The notes below the pieces were generated by a model. It was not told where the DNA came from. It did not search any database and was given only the letters and a program-made list of their open reading frames with translations. Below are positions 44,844 to 54,710 of a stretch of 64,000 nucleotides of DNA, one piece after another. Location of the stretch: positions 1 through 64,000 of the forward strand of contig CABYVV010000004.1 in NCBI GenBank assembly GCA_902522465.1, written 5' to 3'. Each line of letters starts with the position of its first letter. Position 1 is the stretch's first letter. Position numbers and translations under genes: made by a program. The DNA is from an uncultured Alphaproteobacteria bacterium. GTDB lineage: Bacteria; Pseudomonadota; Alphaproteobacteria; Methylaequorales; Methylaequoraceae.

Positions 44844-45530
44844 TTAGTCATCCATTAACATAGTTTTTTCGTATAAAATTTCTCCCATTGTTTCAGAATC
44901 AGATTTTTCTTCTCTCTTGTACTTTAAAAGACCAATACCCTTAGCAAACCAAGTTGTAGTAAAGATTTCAATATTTATGTTTCCTAGAGTTGGGTCTGGG
45001 TAGTAACTAGTCTTGCCATACCCAGTGACCTTGATACAATTTTCAATTTTTTTTCCATTGATCGTGATAGTTTCATTCGTGCCAACAATTTTATTATTGA
45101 GTTTGAATGGTAAATTTGTGTTGTAAAACCTATCATAACCTAGTTTCATCTGAATAGTTGTCTTGTCTGTAGTTTCCCATGAAGTATTTATCTTTACAGG
45201 AAAGGCAAGTAAAAGTTCTGAATTTTCATCATTAGATGTATTTTGTTTTGACGACAAAAAATTATCGAGGTTCTTTATCAAAATTCCCTGTTTTTCAAAA
45301 ACATAGAATGTTACTTCTCCATCGTTTTTTAAGACTGGTATTGCATTGTTAATTTTTGGAAGAAAGTAGAAACTTTGTCTAAAATTTTTTTTCTTATTTT
45401 CTTTGTCTTTAAAAAAAATGTCATAGAAAATTTGTTCACCTTCGTTGTAGGGAAAATATCTTTGATTTGAATCACAAGAGATTGTTGAAATTGTTACTAC
45501 AATTAAAAAAAAAATTAATTTTATTTTCAT
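44844..45530 (-). CDS. Putative lipoprotein, DUF3108-like
   Basis: A lipoprotein signal, MKIKLIFFLIVVTISTISCDSNQRYFPY, with lipobox STISC, opens this 228-residue protein. The mature part begins with YNEGEQIFYDIFF, and its beta-rich sequence resembles DUF3108-type envelope proteins, though I cannot be sure of the family. The function is unknown. It lies 14 bp after gmhA on the same strand and 44 bp ahead of gltB. Confidence 0.6.
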   Translation of the reverse strand: MKIKLIFFLIVVTISTISCDSNQRYFPYNEGEQIFYDIFFKDKENKKKNFRQSFYFLPKINNAIPVLKNDGEVTFYVFEKQGILIKNLDNFLSSKQNTSNDENSELLLAFPVKINTSWETTDKTTIQMKLGYDRFYNTNLPFKLNNKIVGTNETITINGKKIENCIKVTGYGKTSYYPDPTLGNINIEIFTTTWFAKGIGLLKYKREEKSDSETMGEILYEKTMLMDD

Positions 45531-45544
45531 TTTTTACTTATTTT

Positions 45545-46153
45545 TTACTTAAAGTCTTCTTTAACAAGAGGTGCCAAACCCAATTTATACTCTAATGCGT
45601 TGCATAACATCTGACCAATCAAAATATGAGTCTCCTGAATTCTAGAAGTTATTTTAGTAGGAATAGATATAATAATATCAGCAAATTTTTCAATATCATG
45701 AGTATCTTTTCCAGTGAAAATTACTGTTTTAATTCCATTCTTTTTTGAGTATGCCAACCCATTAATTACGTTTTTACTTTTTCCCGAAGTTGAAATACCA
45801 ATAGCAACATCACCAATTTTACCCAAAGCCTCCAATTGCCTAGAGAAAATTAGTTCAAAACCTAGATCGTTCGCAATTGCTGTAAGAGTGGAAGTATCAG
45901 TAGAAAGAGATATTGCAGGTATTGATTTTCTATCTCTTGAATATCTAACTGTCAGCTCAGTCGACAAATGTTGAGCGTCAGAAGCACTACCACCGTTTCC
46001 AAAAAATATAATTTTATTTCCATTCTTTACAGATTCGAAGCAAACATCAACTAACTTAACAAAGTTTTTTTCCATACATTTGCTCGTTCTTTTCACAACA
46101 TGGATATGTTCTTCAATTTGTGATTGAAAGAAATTTTCAATTTTTTTATTCAT
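45545..46153 (-). CDS. gmhA: Phosphoheptose isomerase (SIS domain)
   Basis: The protein has 202 residues with the SIS-domain phosphosugar loops NKIIFFGNGGSASDAQHLSTELTVRY and GDVAIGISTSGKSKNVINGLAYSKKNGIKTVIFTG, and the family ending ITSRIQETHILIGQMLCNALE. GmhA converts sedoheptulose 7-phosphate to heptose 7-phosphate, the first step to the LPS core heptose. DiaA has a similar fold, so a DNA-replication role is a minor alternative. Neighbouring PagL genes favour an LPS role. Confidence 0.88.
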   Translation of the reverse strand: MNKKIENFFQSQIEEHIHVVKRTSKCMEKNFVKLVDVCFESVKNGNKIIFFGNGGSASDAQHLSTELTVRYSRDRKSIPAISLSTDTSTLTAIANDLGFELIFSRQLEALGKIGDVAIGISTSGKSKNVINGLAYSKKNGIKTVIFTGKDTHDIEKFADIIISIPTKITSRIQETHILIGQMLCNALEYKLGLAPLVKEDFK

Positions 46154-46163
46154 AATCTTTCCA

Positions 46164-46239
46164 TGGCGATCTCATCTGGACTCGAACCAGAAACTAATCC
46201 TTAGGAGGGATTTGTTATATCCAGTTTAACTATAAGACC
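46164..46239 (-). tRNA. tRNA-Arg(CCT)
   Basis: On the minus strand the 76-nt sequence folds with acceptor GGTCTTA/TGAGATC (two G-U pairs), D arm GTTA/TAAC, anticodon arm AATCC-CTCCTAA-GGATT with anticodon CCT, T arm TCTGG-TTCGAGT-CCAGA, discriminator G and encoded CCA. It lies between gmhA and a PagL gene, all on the same strand. No partial copy is seen nearby. Confidence 0.92.
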
Positions 46240-46243
46240 CCAA

Positions 46244-46756
46244 TTACCTTCCAAATGGTATTTGATATTTTAAAACCAAAGTTTCAGATCCTGGGTTTTT
46301 TTTACCGCTATCTGCATTTGAAATATGAAAAATACCCACACCTATTCTAGAATTGTTTCTAAACCTATAAAAAACATCTATTCCTATGTAAAATTCAAGA
46401 GGGTTGCCTGCCTTAATCTCATTACCGTCCTTGTAATATCCACAAGCCAAACTGGGAGTCATTACAATATTTTTTTTTTTTCCATAGTATCCATCGATAC
46501 CAAATCCTCCATAAGCATAATATGCATTTTCGTTAGTCCCAAGAAAACCTGCAAAAGGCTTTATAAGATTAAACATTTTTTTTCCACTATGTATTTCTAG
46601 ATTTATCATCCCAGATTGATCATTGTGAGGTGGAGAACCATCTTCCATATAATTAAATATTCCCACACCAACTGAAAAACGTGAGGAATCTTTAGCCTCT
46701 GCAGTTGATGCTAAAGATAAAAAAATAAAAAAAAATATGTGAAAAAGTTTCTTCAT
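46244..46756 (-). CDS. PagL-type lipid A 3-O-deacylase, copy 2
   Basis: A signal peptide (about residues 1-21, ending TAEA) precedes an eight-strand outer-membrane barrel. Near the C-terminus, FHISNADSGKKNPGSE gives His144, Ser146 and Glu158. The His-x-Ser and the 14-residue His-to-Glu spacing match the catalytic triad of Pseudomonas PagL. The enzyme removes the 3-O acyl chain of lipid A from the outer leaflet. It is a tandem paralogue of the gene at 46760, three bases away. Confidence 0.82.
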   Translation of the reverse strand: MKKLFHIFFFIFLSLASTAEAKDSSRFSVGVGIFNYMEDGSPPHNDQSGMINLEIHSGKKMFNLIKPFAGFLGTNENAYYAYGGFGIDGYYGKKKNIVMTPSLACGYYKDGNEIKAGNPLEFYIGIDVFYRFRNNSRIGVGIFHISNADSGKKNPGSETLVLKYQIPFGR

Positions 46757-46759
46757 TCT

Positions 46760-47275
46760 CTAAAAAGGAATATGGTATTTGAAAATTATTTGTTCTGAGC
46801 CGGGATTTCTATACCCAAGACCGGCATTAGATATGTGAAAAACGCCAACTCCAACCCTAACATTATTCCTAAATCTATAAGATAAATCACCACCACTTCT
46901 AAATTCTAATGTATGTCCCATCCTTATTTGATCACCATCTTCATAAATTCCAGCAGCTAAGCTTGGCGATAATATAATACACTTACATCTTAAAAAATAT
47001 AAATCAGTTGAAAACCCAAAATATCCATAATAAGCACTTTCATCTGTTCCCAAAAAACCTATTAGTGGCTTAATAAAGCCGAAAGCTTTTTTTTTTGAGA
47101 AATATTCTATATTATATGCTACTGAAGATTGATTGAAATTATCACTTCCATGTTTCATAAAATTATATATTCCACCACCTACCGCGATTCTGTTTTTATT
47201 GTCTCTAGCAATTGAATTATCACTAAAAAAAGACAATAAAAGCATAATTATAAAAATACCTAAATAATTTCTCAT
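46760..47275 (-). CDS. PagL-type lipid A 3-O-deacylase, copy 1
   Basis: The 171-residue protein has a signal peptide (about 1-23, ending SIARD) and the barrel sequences AVGGGIYNFMKHGSDNFNQSSVAYNIEYF and KPLIGFLGTDESAYYGYFGFSTDLYF. FHISNAGLGYRNPGSE gives His147, Ser149 and Glu161, at the PagL spacing. It resembles copy 2 over its whole length, so the two arose by tandem duplication. It probably shares a promoter in the 41-bp gap with the divergent M48 gene. Confidence 0.82.
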   Translation of the reverse strand: MRNYLGIFIIMLLLSFFSDNSIARDNKNRIAVGGGIYNFMKHGSDNFNQSSVAYNIEYFSKKKAFGFIKPLIGFLGTDESAYYGYFGFSTDLYFLRCKCIILSPSLAAGIYEDGDQIRMGHTLEFRSGGDLSYRFRNNVRVGVGVFHISNAGLGYRNPGSEQIIFKYHIPF

Positions 47276-47316
47276 TTGTTAATTACAATAACACCTAAAC
47301 AAACTATCATTTAATC

Positions 47317-48765
47317 ATGAAAAATAAAATTAATTATTACTTTTTAGTTGTTTGCTTTTTTGTATGTTATTGCCTAATTTCAGGTTGCCAAAATAATCCT
47401 GCTACAGGCAAGAATGAATTTAATTTAATGTCAACTGATGAAGAGGATAAAATTGGAAAAAAGGAACATAAAAAAGTATTAGAACAATTTGGGGGTGAAT
47501 ATAATAATGTTAAACTTAATAATTATATTAATAGCCTAGGAAAATTTCTTGTAAGCACATCAGAACTTCCAGAAAAAGAATTCAAATTCACTGTACTAAA
47601 TACCCCAATAATTAATGCATTTGCTTTGCCAGGTGGATATATTTATTTAACCAGAGGCCTTATATATTTGTGCCAAAACGAAGCTCAACTTGCAGGAGTT
47701 ATTGCCCATGAAATTGGCCATATCACCGCAAGACACACGGCCAAAAGATATACTAAAACAGTTGGAACAAATGTATTACTTCAAGTTTTAAATGTATTTT
47801 CCAAAAATAATTATGTGAATAATTTATTAGGGCAGTCAGCTCAGCTCTACCTACTTTCATACTCAAGGTCTCAAGAATATGAGGCTGATAAACTTGCTGT
47901 TCGTTATATGTCAAGAGCTGGTTTTGATCCTAATGAAATGGCAAGATTTCTCTCATTAATGGAAAGATATTCTATTCTTCAAAGGAAAATATTAAGAATG
48001 GATAAAAATGTATCAGAACTTTTAAAGACTCATCCTAACTCTTCAAAAAGAGTGAATGAAGTGGTTTCAGGATATAAAGGAAGAATTCCTTTAAATCCAA
48101 TTGTGGGTAAAGATATTTTCTTAAAAAAAATTGATGGAATCACTTATGGCCACAAAGCAGATGAAGGTTTCTTTATAAAAAATTCTTTTGTTCATAAACC
48201 TTTGAGAATAAAGTTTGATTTTGATAAGGAATTTTATTTTTTAAATAAACCAAATGCCCTAATAGGTTCAACTAATAAAAAGACAAAAATAATTTTTGAT
48301 TTAGATGATTCGGATAAAATTAATGATTTAAAATATATTGCTAAATGGTTGAATATCTCCCAGAAAAAATTCACTGATTTTGAATCTTTTACTAGTAATG
48401 GTTTCAATGTGTTTAAGACAAAAGTTAAAAAAAATAAACAATTATTTGTGATAGCTACATTAAAAGGGAGTAAAAATTTGATTTATAGGTTTATACTTCT
48501 TACTGATGATCAGGAATTGAAGAATTATGAAAGTAAATTTAATAATTTATTAAATACATTTTCTAATATTCAAGATGATGAACTTAATAAATTACAACCA
48601 CCAATCATTAAAATCGTAACATCTTCATCTCAAAAAAACTTCAAAGAAAGGTTAATAAATAATTTAAATATTCAATCAAAGCATTCAGAACAATTATTTA
48701 ATACTATCAATGACATTCAGAATGACGAAATAGATACCGAAAGAAAATTCAAAATAATCTATTGA
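47317..48765 (+). CDS. M48-family periplasmic metalloprotease (BepA/LoiP-like)
   Basis: A lipoprotein-type signal, LVVCFFVCYCLISGCQNNPATGKNEFNLMSTDEE, opens the 482-residue protein; NPATGKxxFxxMSxxEE is a family hallmark. The zinc site is IAHEIGHITARHTAKR, and the third ligand lies in SRSQEYEADKLAVRYM. The C-terminal region (GKDIFLKKIDGITYGHKADEGF onward) is the usual extension of this group. Such proteases guard outer-membrane assembly. The last seven bases overlap the convergent carD gene. Confidence 0.88.
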   Translation: MKNKINYYFLVVCFFVCYCLISGCQNNPATGKNEFNLMSTDEEDKIGKKEHKKVLEQFGGEYNNVKLNNYINSLGKFLVSTSELPEKEFKFTVLNTPIINAFALPGGYIYLTRGLIYLCQNEAQLAGVIAHEIGHITARHTAKRYTKTVGTNVLLQVLNVFSKNNYVNNLLGQSAQLYLLSYSRSQEYEADKLAVRYMSRAGFDPNEMARFLSLMERYSILQRKILRMDKNVSELLKTHPNSSKRVNEVVSGYKGRIPLNPIVGKDIFLKKIDGITYGHKADEGFFIKNSFVHKPLRIKFDFDKEFYFLNKPNALIGSTNKKTKIIFDLDDSDKINDLKYIAKWLNISQKKFTDFESFTSNGFNVFKTKVKKNKQLFVIATLKGSKNLIYRFILLTDDQELKNYESKFNNLLNTFSNIQDDELNKLQPPIIKIVTSSSQKNFKERLINNLNIQSKHSEQLFNTINDIQNDEIDTERKFKIIY

Positions 48766-49259
48766 TTAAGAAGTTCTTCTAACTTTCCTTTAGCTACCTT
48801 TTTATCAAGATTTTGAACAGCTCCATACTCATTACTTAATCTATTAAGAGCTGTCAAATAGATTTGCCTTTCAGAGTATGATTGTTGTTCTAAAGAATCT
48901 TCCTTTTTATGCAAATCTCTGACTACCTCAGCAATTAACACTGGATCACCACTGTTAATATTTTTCTCATATTCTTTAGCTCTTTTAATCCACATGTCCT
49001 TTTTAATAGCTGGTTTTTCAATAAGAACATCTAACGCCTTTGAAAGTCTATTTTTATTGCTAAGCTTTCTTAAGCCAGAACTTGATGCTTTACTCTTTGG
49101 GATTCTTAACTTCATTTTATCTTGTTTAAAATTAATAAGAATAAAATCTTGATTAGCTCCGTCTACGTCGTAAGTATCAAAATTTTCGATTTCACCAACC
49201 CCATAGGTTGGATAAACTACTAAATCACCTATATCTAATTCTAATTCTTTTTTTTTCAA
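48759..49259 (-). CDS. carD: CarD-family transcriptional regulator
   Basis: The N-terminal RNA-polymerase-interaction domain reads LDIGDLVVYPTYGVGEIENFDTYDVDGANQDFILINF, followed by the helical DNA-binding part KDMWIKRAKEYEKNINSGDPVLIAEVVRDLHKKEDSLEQQSYSERQIYLTALNRL. CarD-type proteins stabilise open promoter complexes. The start is TTG at 49259; GGAG lies six bases upstream and no ATG is in reach, so the ribosome site decides the start. Next to fdxA, as is usual in alphaproteobacteria. Confidence 0.92.
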   Translation of the reverse strand: MKKKELELDIGDLVVYPTYGVGEIENFDTYDVDGANQDFILINFKQDKMKLRIPKSKASSSGLRKLSNKNRLSKALDVLIEKPAIKKDMWIKRAKEYEKNINSGDPVLIAEVVRDLHKKEDSLEQQSYSERQIYLTALNRLSNEYGAVQNLDKKVAKGKLEELLNQ

Positions 49260-49325
49260 AAATGTCTCCAGTAAAATTTATTTTGTGAAATATATATCAA
49301 ATCACGCGAAGTTAAAAGATAAATA

Positions 49326-49664
49326 TTATGAGCCCTTTCCAGGATTTGGGCTAAAGTGATTATCGAATTTATTCTTTACATCTTTCCAATCATCACTGTC
49401 TTCAGGAGGGGTGCCCATCTTATTAATATTTGGCCATTTTTCTGCATACTCTCTGTTGATATCTAACCATTTTTGAGCATCTTCACATGAATCGTCGCTT
49501 ATTGCTTCAACAGGGCACTCGGGTTCACATACACCGCAATCAATGCACTCGTCTGGATGTATTACAAGAAAGTTTTCTCCTTCATAAAAGCAATCAACCG
49601 GACACACTTCAACACAGTCCATGTATTTACATTTAACACACGCATCCTTTACAATATATGCCAT
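49326..49664 (-). CDS. fdxA: Ferredoxin, FdxA type (3Fe-4S/4Fe-4S)
   Basis: The N-terminus [54 protein letters not shown] carries the two clusters of a seven-iron ferredoxin, and the C-terminal extension [22 protein letters not shown] is typical of FdxA. It carries electrons in the cytosol; the partner is unknown. I use ATG 49664 because homologues begin MAY; an ATG two codons earlier (49670) is the ORF-track start. Confidence 0.93.
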   Translation of the reverse strand: MAYIVKDACVKCKYMDCVEVCPVDCFYEGENFLVIHPDECIDCGVCEPECPVEAISDDSCEDAQKWLDINREYAEKWPNINKMGTPPEDSDDWKDVKNKFDNHFSPNPGKGS

Positions 49665-49716
49665 GGTCATTATATAGAACAGAAAAAGAAGTTATTCAAG
49701 ATAATTAGAGTACATT

Positions 49717-52050
49717 TTATACAGAAATTTTTTTTGGATTGTCAAAAAAAATCTTTTCAAATTCATTGTGAGGTTTAAAAAAAGTTCTCTTTTTTTTAAA
49801 GAAAAATACCTTGCTAGACAAGTTTTCATAATAAGAATGCTCAATGAGAAAGTTTTGTTGATTTAGTTTTATTGGGTAAAATCCTAATTTTTCAAAAACT
49901 AATCTTTTTGATTTCACTTTATTTTGTTTTTTAATAATAAAAATTCTATCTTCAATAAAACTTTCTAATGTGTTTTTAAAAAAAACATTGATCAGCATCT
50001 GTTTAAAAAAATTGTTTCTTTTTAATTTATTATAAAAGAAATTTATACCCACTGTAAAACCCATTTCCTTATAGTCCTTCAATTCACTAGGTACAAGTTT
50101 ACTAAAAAAAATATTTATTAAATCTTTCTTACAATGACCAAGATTTTCTATCAAAGAAAAATTAATCGCTCTTGAAGCATTTGAAATATTTTTTAATTTT
50201 CTTATGGTGTTTATGAATGGAAGGTCTTGATTCATTTTAAACAAAAAAAACTCATTTAATTTTTTATTAATTTTGCTCTGGTACCTACCAAAATATTTAT
50301 CCACGAAAATTGATATTTTAGGGTTGTGTATTTCTTTTCCTTTTGTAAATTCTGCAACTTTATGATCTTTCCAAATAATTGAACCATCAATTTTGAAATC
50401 AAAATTTTGATTTTTAGTCAAAATAAAGCTTTCGACAATCTGAAAACAAATTAATTCTAAATTTTCGTCTAAAATTTTATTGTTAAAAATATTTTTACTA
50501 TACTTAAAGCTTGGATTTATTCTGAAATTTAGCCCTTCTATCCTCCCAATCTTTTCTTTACCAAAAAAAATATTTAAATCTTCAATTCTAACTATACCTT
50601 TTTTTTGAATTAATTGATTTTGATTTTCAAGTTGGATGCTTTTAATCTCTCCTACAAACTCTGATATTAGTTCCTCATGTAACTTTTTAGATAAATTTAA
50701 TTCTAACTCTTTAACTTGGTTTTTAAATTTATTATCACTCTCTATCCAATTTCTTTTAAATGATATAAAAGACCAAGTCCTTACTTGTGAAATTTTATAA
50801 TTAAGCTCAGAGATTTTATTAGAATATTTTCTTATATCATTAAGGTTGCTTTGCACCCAGATATCCGGAATCTTTTTTTTACTACTATTTAGAAATGTAA
50901 AAACTTTTTTAAGGAATCTTGTATGATATTCGTCTAGATTATGTGAATAATCTGGAATACTACAAACTTCCCATAATCTTTTTAATTTTAAAATATTTAA
51001 TGCTTCGGTTTTGATTTTTTTGTCCTCTAAAAAAATTCTCAAATATCTATGATCATTTCCATTCTTTTTAAGCTTAAAATAATTTTCTCTAGGATACTTT
51101 GACAAAGATTTTAATAAATCGTTTGGTGATCTAAAAGTTAGTTTATCATTTCTCCAAAAAATTTTTTTTATTTCTGTGTGCTCATAGTTCTCTACAAAGT
51201 TTATAATGTTATTGTTAATTTTTTTTAAATTACAGGTAGTTCCAAAATAACCATCATTACAAGACCTTCCAGCTCTTCCGGCTATTTGCGCTATCTCATC
51301 TAATTTTAGATATCTTTCATTAAATCCATCAAATTTTTTTATACTTGAAAAAAAAATATTTTTAATGTCCAAGTTCAAACCCATACCTATAGCATCAGTT
51401 GCCACTATAAAGTCTACCTTACCTTCTTCAAACAACTTAACTTGAGCATTTCTGACGTCAGGAGACAAAGCTCCTAAAACAACTGATACACCTCCATGCG
51501 TTTGTTTGATTTTATTAGCTATTTCATACACATCAACTTGAGAGAAGGCTATAACCGCGGATCTTTTTGGTAACCTTGTTAAATTTTTATAACCAATAAA
51601 CGATAATTTTGATAATCGTGATTTTTTATGTATTATTATTTTAGGGTATATCTCCTTTAGTATATTTTCCATACTTTGAGAACCAAGAAATAAGGTTTCT
51701 TTCGTACCTTTCATATTCAAAATTTTTTCCGTAAAAATATATCCTCTATCATAATCCGATGCCATTTGAACTTCGTCAATTGCGACAAATTCAAAATTTA
51801 TGTTTTTTGGAATTGATTCCACTGTACAGAAAAAATACCTTGCATTTTTTGGAATAATTTTTTCTTCCCCAGTAATAAGTGCAACACTATTATTATCAAA
51901 AGTTTTTTTTGCTCTTTCATAGTTTTCTCTAGCTAATAATCTTAACGGAAATCCGATTACGCCAGAGTTGTACTTATATAAAGTTTGGATGGCTGTGAAA
52001 GTTTTTCCAGTATTGGTTGGGCCCAAAAAAGCTGAAATTTTTTTTTTCAT
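49717..52050 (-). CDS. Suv3-like DEAD/DEAH-box RNA helicase
   Basis: The protein has 777 residues. Motif I is ISAFLGPTNTGKTFTAIQTL, then GVIGFPLRLLARENYERA, motif II EFVAIDEVQMASDYDRGYIF, motif III LGSQSM and motif VI EIAQIAGRAGRSCNDGYFGTT. This arrangement with VIGFPLRLLAREN is the Suv3 type found widely in alphaproteobacteria. The C-terminal 400 residues are poorly conserved. It likely acts on RNA. The S4-domain gene that often lies between it and fdxA is absent here. Confidence 0.87.
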   Translation of the reverse strand: MKKKISAFLGPTNTGKTFTAIQTLYKYNSGVIGFPLRLLARENYERAKKTFDNNSVALITGEEKIIPKNARYFFCTVESIPKNINFEFVAIDEVQMASDYDRGYIFTEKILNMKGTKETLFLGSQSMENILKEIYPKIIIHKKSRLSKLSFIGYKNLTRLPKRSAVIAFSQVDVYEIANKIKQTHGGVSVVLGALSPDVRNAQVKLFEEGKVDFIVATDAIGMGLNLDIKNIFFSSIKKFDGFNERYLKLDEIAQIAGRAGRSCNDGYFGTTCNLKKINNNIINFVENYEHTEIKKIFWRNDKLTFRSPNDLLKSLSKYPRENYFKLKKNGNDHRYLRIFLEDKKIKTEALNILKLKRLWEVCSIPDYSHNLDEYHTRFLKKVFTFLNSSKKKIPDIWVQSNLNDIRKYSNKISELNYKISQVRTWSFISFKRNWIESDNKFKNQVKELELNLSKKLHEELISEFVGEIKSIQLENQNQLIQKKGIVRIEDLNIFFGKEKIGRIEGLNFRINPSFKYSKNIFNNKILDENLELICFQIVESFILTKNQNFDFKIDGSIIWKDHKVAEFTKGKEIHNPKISIFVDKYFGRYQSKINKKLNEFFLFKMNQDLPFINTIRKLKNISNASRAINFSLIENLGHCKKDLINIFFSKLVPSELKDYKEMGFTVGINFFYNKLKRNNFFKQMLINVFFKNTLESFIEDRIFIIKKQNKVKSKRLVFEKLGFYPIKLNQQNFLIEHSYYENLSSKVFFFKKKRTFFKPHNEFEKIFFDNPKKISV

Positions 52051-52063
52051 AAATCATTTTTAC

Positions 52064-54667
52064 TTAAATTTTATTTAAAACATAGGGAAGAATTCCATCA
52101 TTTTTAAAATATTTAATTTCATTATCTGTATCTATTCTTGACAAAACCTCGATATGCAAATTATCTCCATCTTCAAGATCAACTTTTATTTCTTTTTTAA
52201 TATTTGGTTCTAATAAATACTCACTCAACCTTCCTAAATTAAATACTTCAGCACCAAAAAATTTTAAATCTTCTATTTTATTGTTAACGAATTGAAGAGG
52301 TAAAACTCCCATTCCCACAAGGTTAGACCTATGAATTCTTTCGAAACTTTCTGCAATAACTGCTTTCACTCCAAGTAACCTTGTCCCTTTAGCCGCCCAA
52401 TCTCTAGATGAGCCTGTACCATACTCTTTACCAGCTAACACAACTAGAGGTACTTCTTCTTCTTGATATTTCTGGGCAATATCAAATATTTCTCCCTCTT
52501 TTTTTGTAGGGAAATGTTTAGTATATCCTCCGGTTTTATCTACCATTTTATTTTTTATTCTTACATTAGCAAATGTACCTCTTGTCATAATTTCATGATT
52601 ACCTCTCCTTGCTCCATAGGAGTTGAAGTCATCTACTTTTATTTGTCTATCTCTGAGATATTTTCCTGCTGAACTTCTTTCTTTAATTACACCTGCAGGA
52701 GAAATATGATCCGTAGTAATTGAATCACCTAAAATTAAAAGAGGTCTAGCCCTTAAATCTTCATCAATATTATTTTTTTCTTGATCAAGGAAGGGAGGTT
52801 TTTTTATATATGTTGAAGTTAGAGACCATTCATATGTAGATGAATTTTTAACATTAAGTTTTTCCCATTCAAGGTCGCCCTTGAAAATATTTGAGTAATT
52901 TTTTTCGTAAAAATCTCTTTTTATTGTCTGTTTCAATATACTCTCTACTTGAAATTTTAGTGGCCATAAATCTTTCAAATAAATGTTTATTCCATCTTTT
53001 TTACACAAAGGATCTTTTTGAATATCTAAATCAACTCTCCCGGCTAGCGCATATAAAACAACCAATGGAGGAGATGCAAGAAAATTAGACTTTATACTTG
53101 GGTGGATTCTGCCTTCAAAATTTCTATTTCCAGAAATTACACTACATACATTTAGATCCTTTTTTATAATCTCATCATTTACTTTTTTGTCTAATGGTCC
53201 TGAGTTACCAATACAAGTTGTGCACCCATACCCAACAATATTAAAACCTAACTGATCTAGGTAGCTCATCAAATTTGATTCTTTAAGATACTTATCAACG
53301 ACTTTGCTTCCAGGGGCAAAAGACGTTTTTACCCACCATGGAACTTTCAACCCTAACTCAATAGCCTTTTTCGCTATTAATCCAGCCATTATCAAAACCG
53401 AAGGATTTGATGTGTTAGTGCAACTTGTTATAGCTGCAATGCAAACCTTACCATGTGAAAGTTCATTTTCTTTTCTTTCGTAAGTTTTTTCCTGAGTTTG
53501 AAGTGTTTCAGAAAATTTTTTAGGCACTTGCTTTAGATCTATCCTATCTTGTGGTCTTTTTGGACCTGAAATGCATGGTTGGATTTCATCCAAACTAATT
53601 TTCAAACTTTTATTGTAATTAATTTTTTCACCACCATTTCTCCATATCTTTTGTTTTTTTGCATAAGTTTCTACAATCTTTATAAGTTTTTTATCTCTTC
53701 CGGTTATATTTAGATAATCAAGTGTTTCTTTATCAATAGGAAAAAAACCGCATGTAGCTCCGTATTCAGGCGCCATATTGGAAATGGTTGATCTTTCTGA
53801 AAGAGTCAAACTATCAAGACCATCGCCATAAAATTCCACAAACTTTCCAACAACATTCATTTTTCTAAGTTTTTCAGTAATATTTAAGACTAAATCAGTC
53901 GCTGTAAGCCCATCTTTCAATTTACCTGTTAAATTCACACCAACAACTTCAGGAATTTGCATTGATATAGGTTGGCCGAGCATAACTGCTTCAGCTTCGA
54001 TCCCTCCCACTCCCCATCCAAGAACTGATAATGCATTTACCATTGTTGTGTGACTGTCTGTACCGACAACCGAATCTAAAAAGAGTAATTTATCCTTTAA
54101 ACTTACAACCTCTGCCAAAAATTCAATGTTAATTTGGTGACAAATTCCTGAACCAGGTGGAAATAAAAAAAAATTCTTTAGTGAACCTTGTGCCCATTTT
54201 AATAATCTGTATCTCTCCGAATTTCTCTCATATTCTTTCTTTACATTTAAAAAAAGTGAATTTTTTTGAGAATTACTATCAACATTTATAGAGTGATCAA
54301 TAATTAAACTCACAGGTACAACTGGATTAACTTTCTCAGGATTTTGACCTTTACTTTTTACTTTATCACGCATTGCAGCTAAGTCTGCAACTGCTGGAAC
54401 ACCAGTATAATCTTGCATTAGAACACGACTAGGTGAAAATAATATTTCTTTACCTGTTCTTTGATTAATTAAGTTGTCAATGTCATTCTCAGTAATTTTC
54501 AAATCATCAATTTTTCTTATTAAGTTTTCTAATAGCACTCGATATGAAAAAGGTAAATTTTCTAATTTAAAGTTTAATAATCTTTCTGCTTTATCAAGAC
54601 TTACAATATCGAATTTTTTTTGTTCAATTTCTAAGGTATCAAAAAATTTAGTAGTTGTTAGATTCAT
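52064..54667 (-). CDS. acnA: Aconitate hydratase A
   Basis: The 867-residue enzyme shows RVLMQDYTGVPAVADLAAMRD, VVPVSLIIDHSINVD, VGTDSHTTMVNALSVLGWGVGGIEAEAVMLGQP and the 4Fe-4S ligands in CIAAITSCTNTSNPSVL and VGYGCTTCIGNSGPL. The swivel domain contains GDSITTDHISPAG and EYGTGSSRDWAAKG. It interconverts citrate and isocitrate in the TCA cycle. I choose ATG 54667 (MNLTTTKFF), with GAAG nearby; the track start at 54676 is GTG. acnA divergent from ccmABC is a common alphaproteobacterial layout. Confidence 0.95.
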   Translation of the reverse strand: MNLTTTKFFDTLEIEQKKFDIVSLDKAERLLNFKLENLPFSYRVLLENLIRKIDDLKITENDIDNLINQRTGKEILFSPSRVLMQDYTGVPAVADLAAMRDKVKSKGQNPEKVNPVVPVSLIIDHSINVDSNSQKNSLFLNVKKEYERNSERYRLLKWAQGSLKNFFLFPPGSGICHQINIEFLAEVVSLKDKLLFLDSVVGTDSHTTMVNALSVLGWGVGGIEAEAVMLGQPISMQIPEVVGVNLTGKLKDGLTATDLVLNITEKLRKMNVVGKFVEFYGDGLDSLTLSERSTISNMAPEYGATCGFFPIDKETLDYLNITGRDKKLIKIVETYAKKQKIWRNGGEKINYNKSLKISLDEIQPCISGPKRPQDRIDLKQVPKKFSETLQTQEKTYERKENELSHGKVCIAAITSCTNTSNPSVLIMAGLIAKKAIELGLKVPWWVKTSFAPGSKVVDKYLKESNLMSYLDQLGFNIVGYGCTTCIGNSGPLDKKVNDEIIKKDLNVCSVISGNRNFEGRIHPSIKSNFLASPPLVVLYALAGRVDLDIQKDPLCKKDGINIYLKDLWPLKFQVESILKQTIKRDFYEKNYSNIFKGDLEWEKLNVKNSSTYEWSLTSTYIKKPPFLDQEKNNIDEDLRARPLLILGDSITTDHISPAGVIKERSSAGKYLRDRQIKVDDFNSYGARRGNHEIMTRGTFANVRIKNKMVDKTGGYTKHFPTKKEGEIFDIAQKYQEEEVPLVVLAGKEYGTGSSRDWAAKGTRLLGVKAVIAESFERIHRSNLVGMGVLPLQFVNNKIEDLKFFGAEVFNLGRLSEYLLEPNIKKEIKVDLEDGDNLHIEVLSRIDTDNEIKYFKNDGILPYVLNKI

Positions 54668-54710
54668 TTTCTTCACTAATCTCTATTATAAACATAAAAT
54701 AAAAAATTGC

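Noticed and set aside
54474-54710. N-terminal extension of CcmA
   Set aside because: It lies antisense in acnA and precedes the normal CcmA start; family length is met from ATG 54711.
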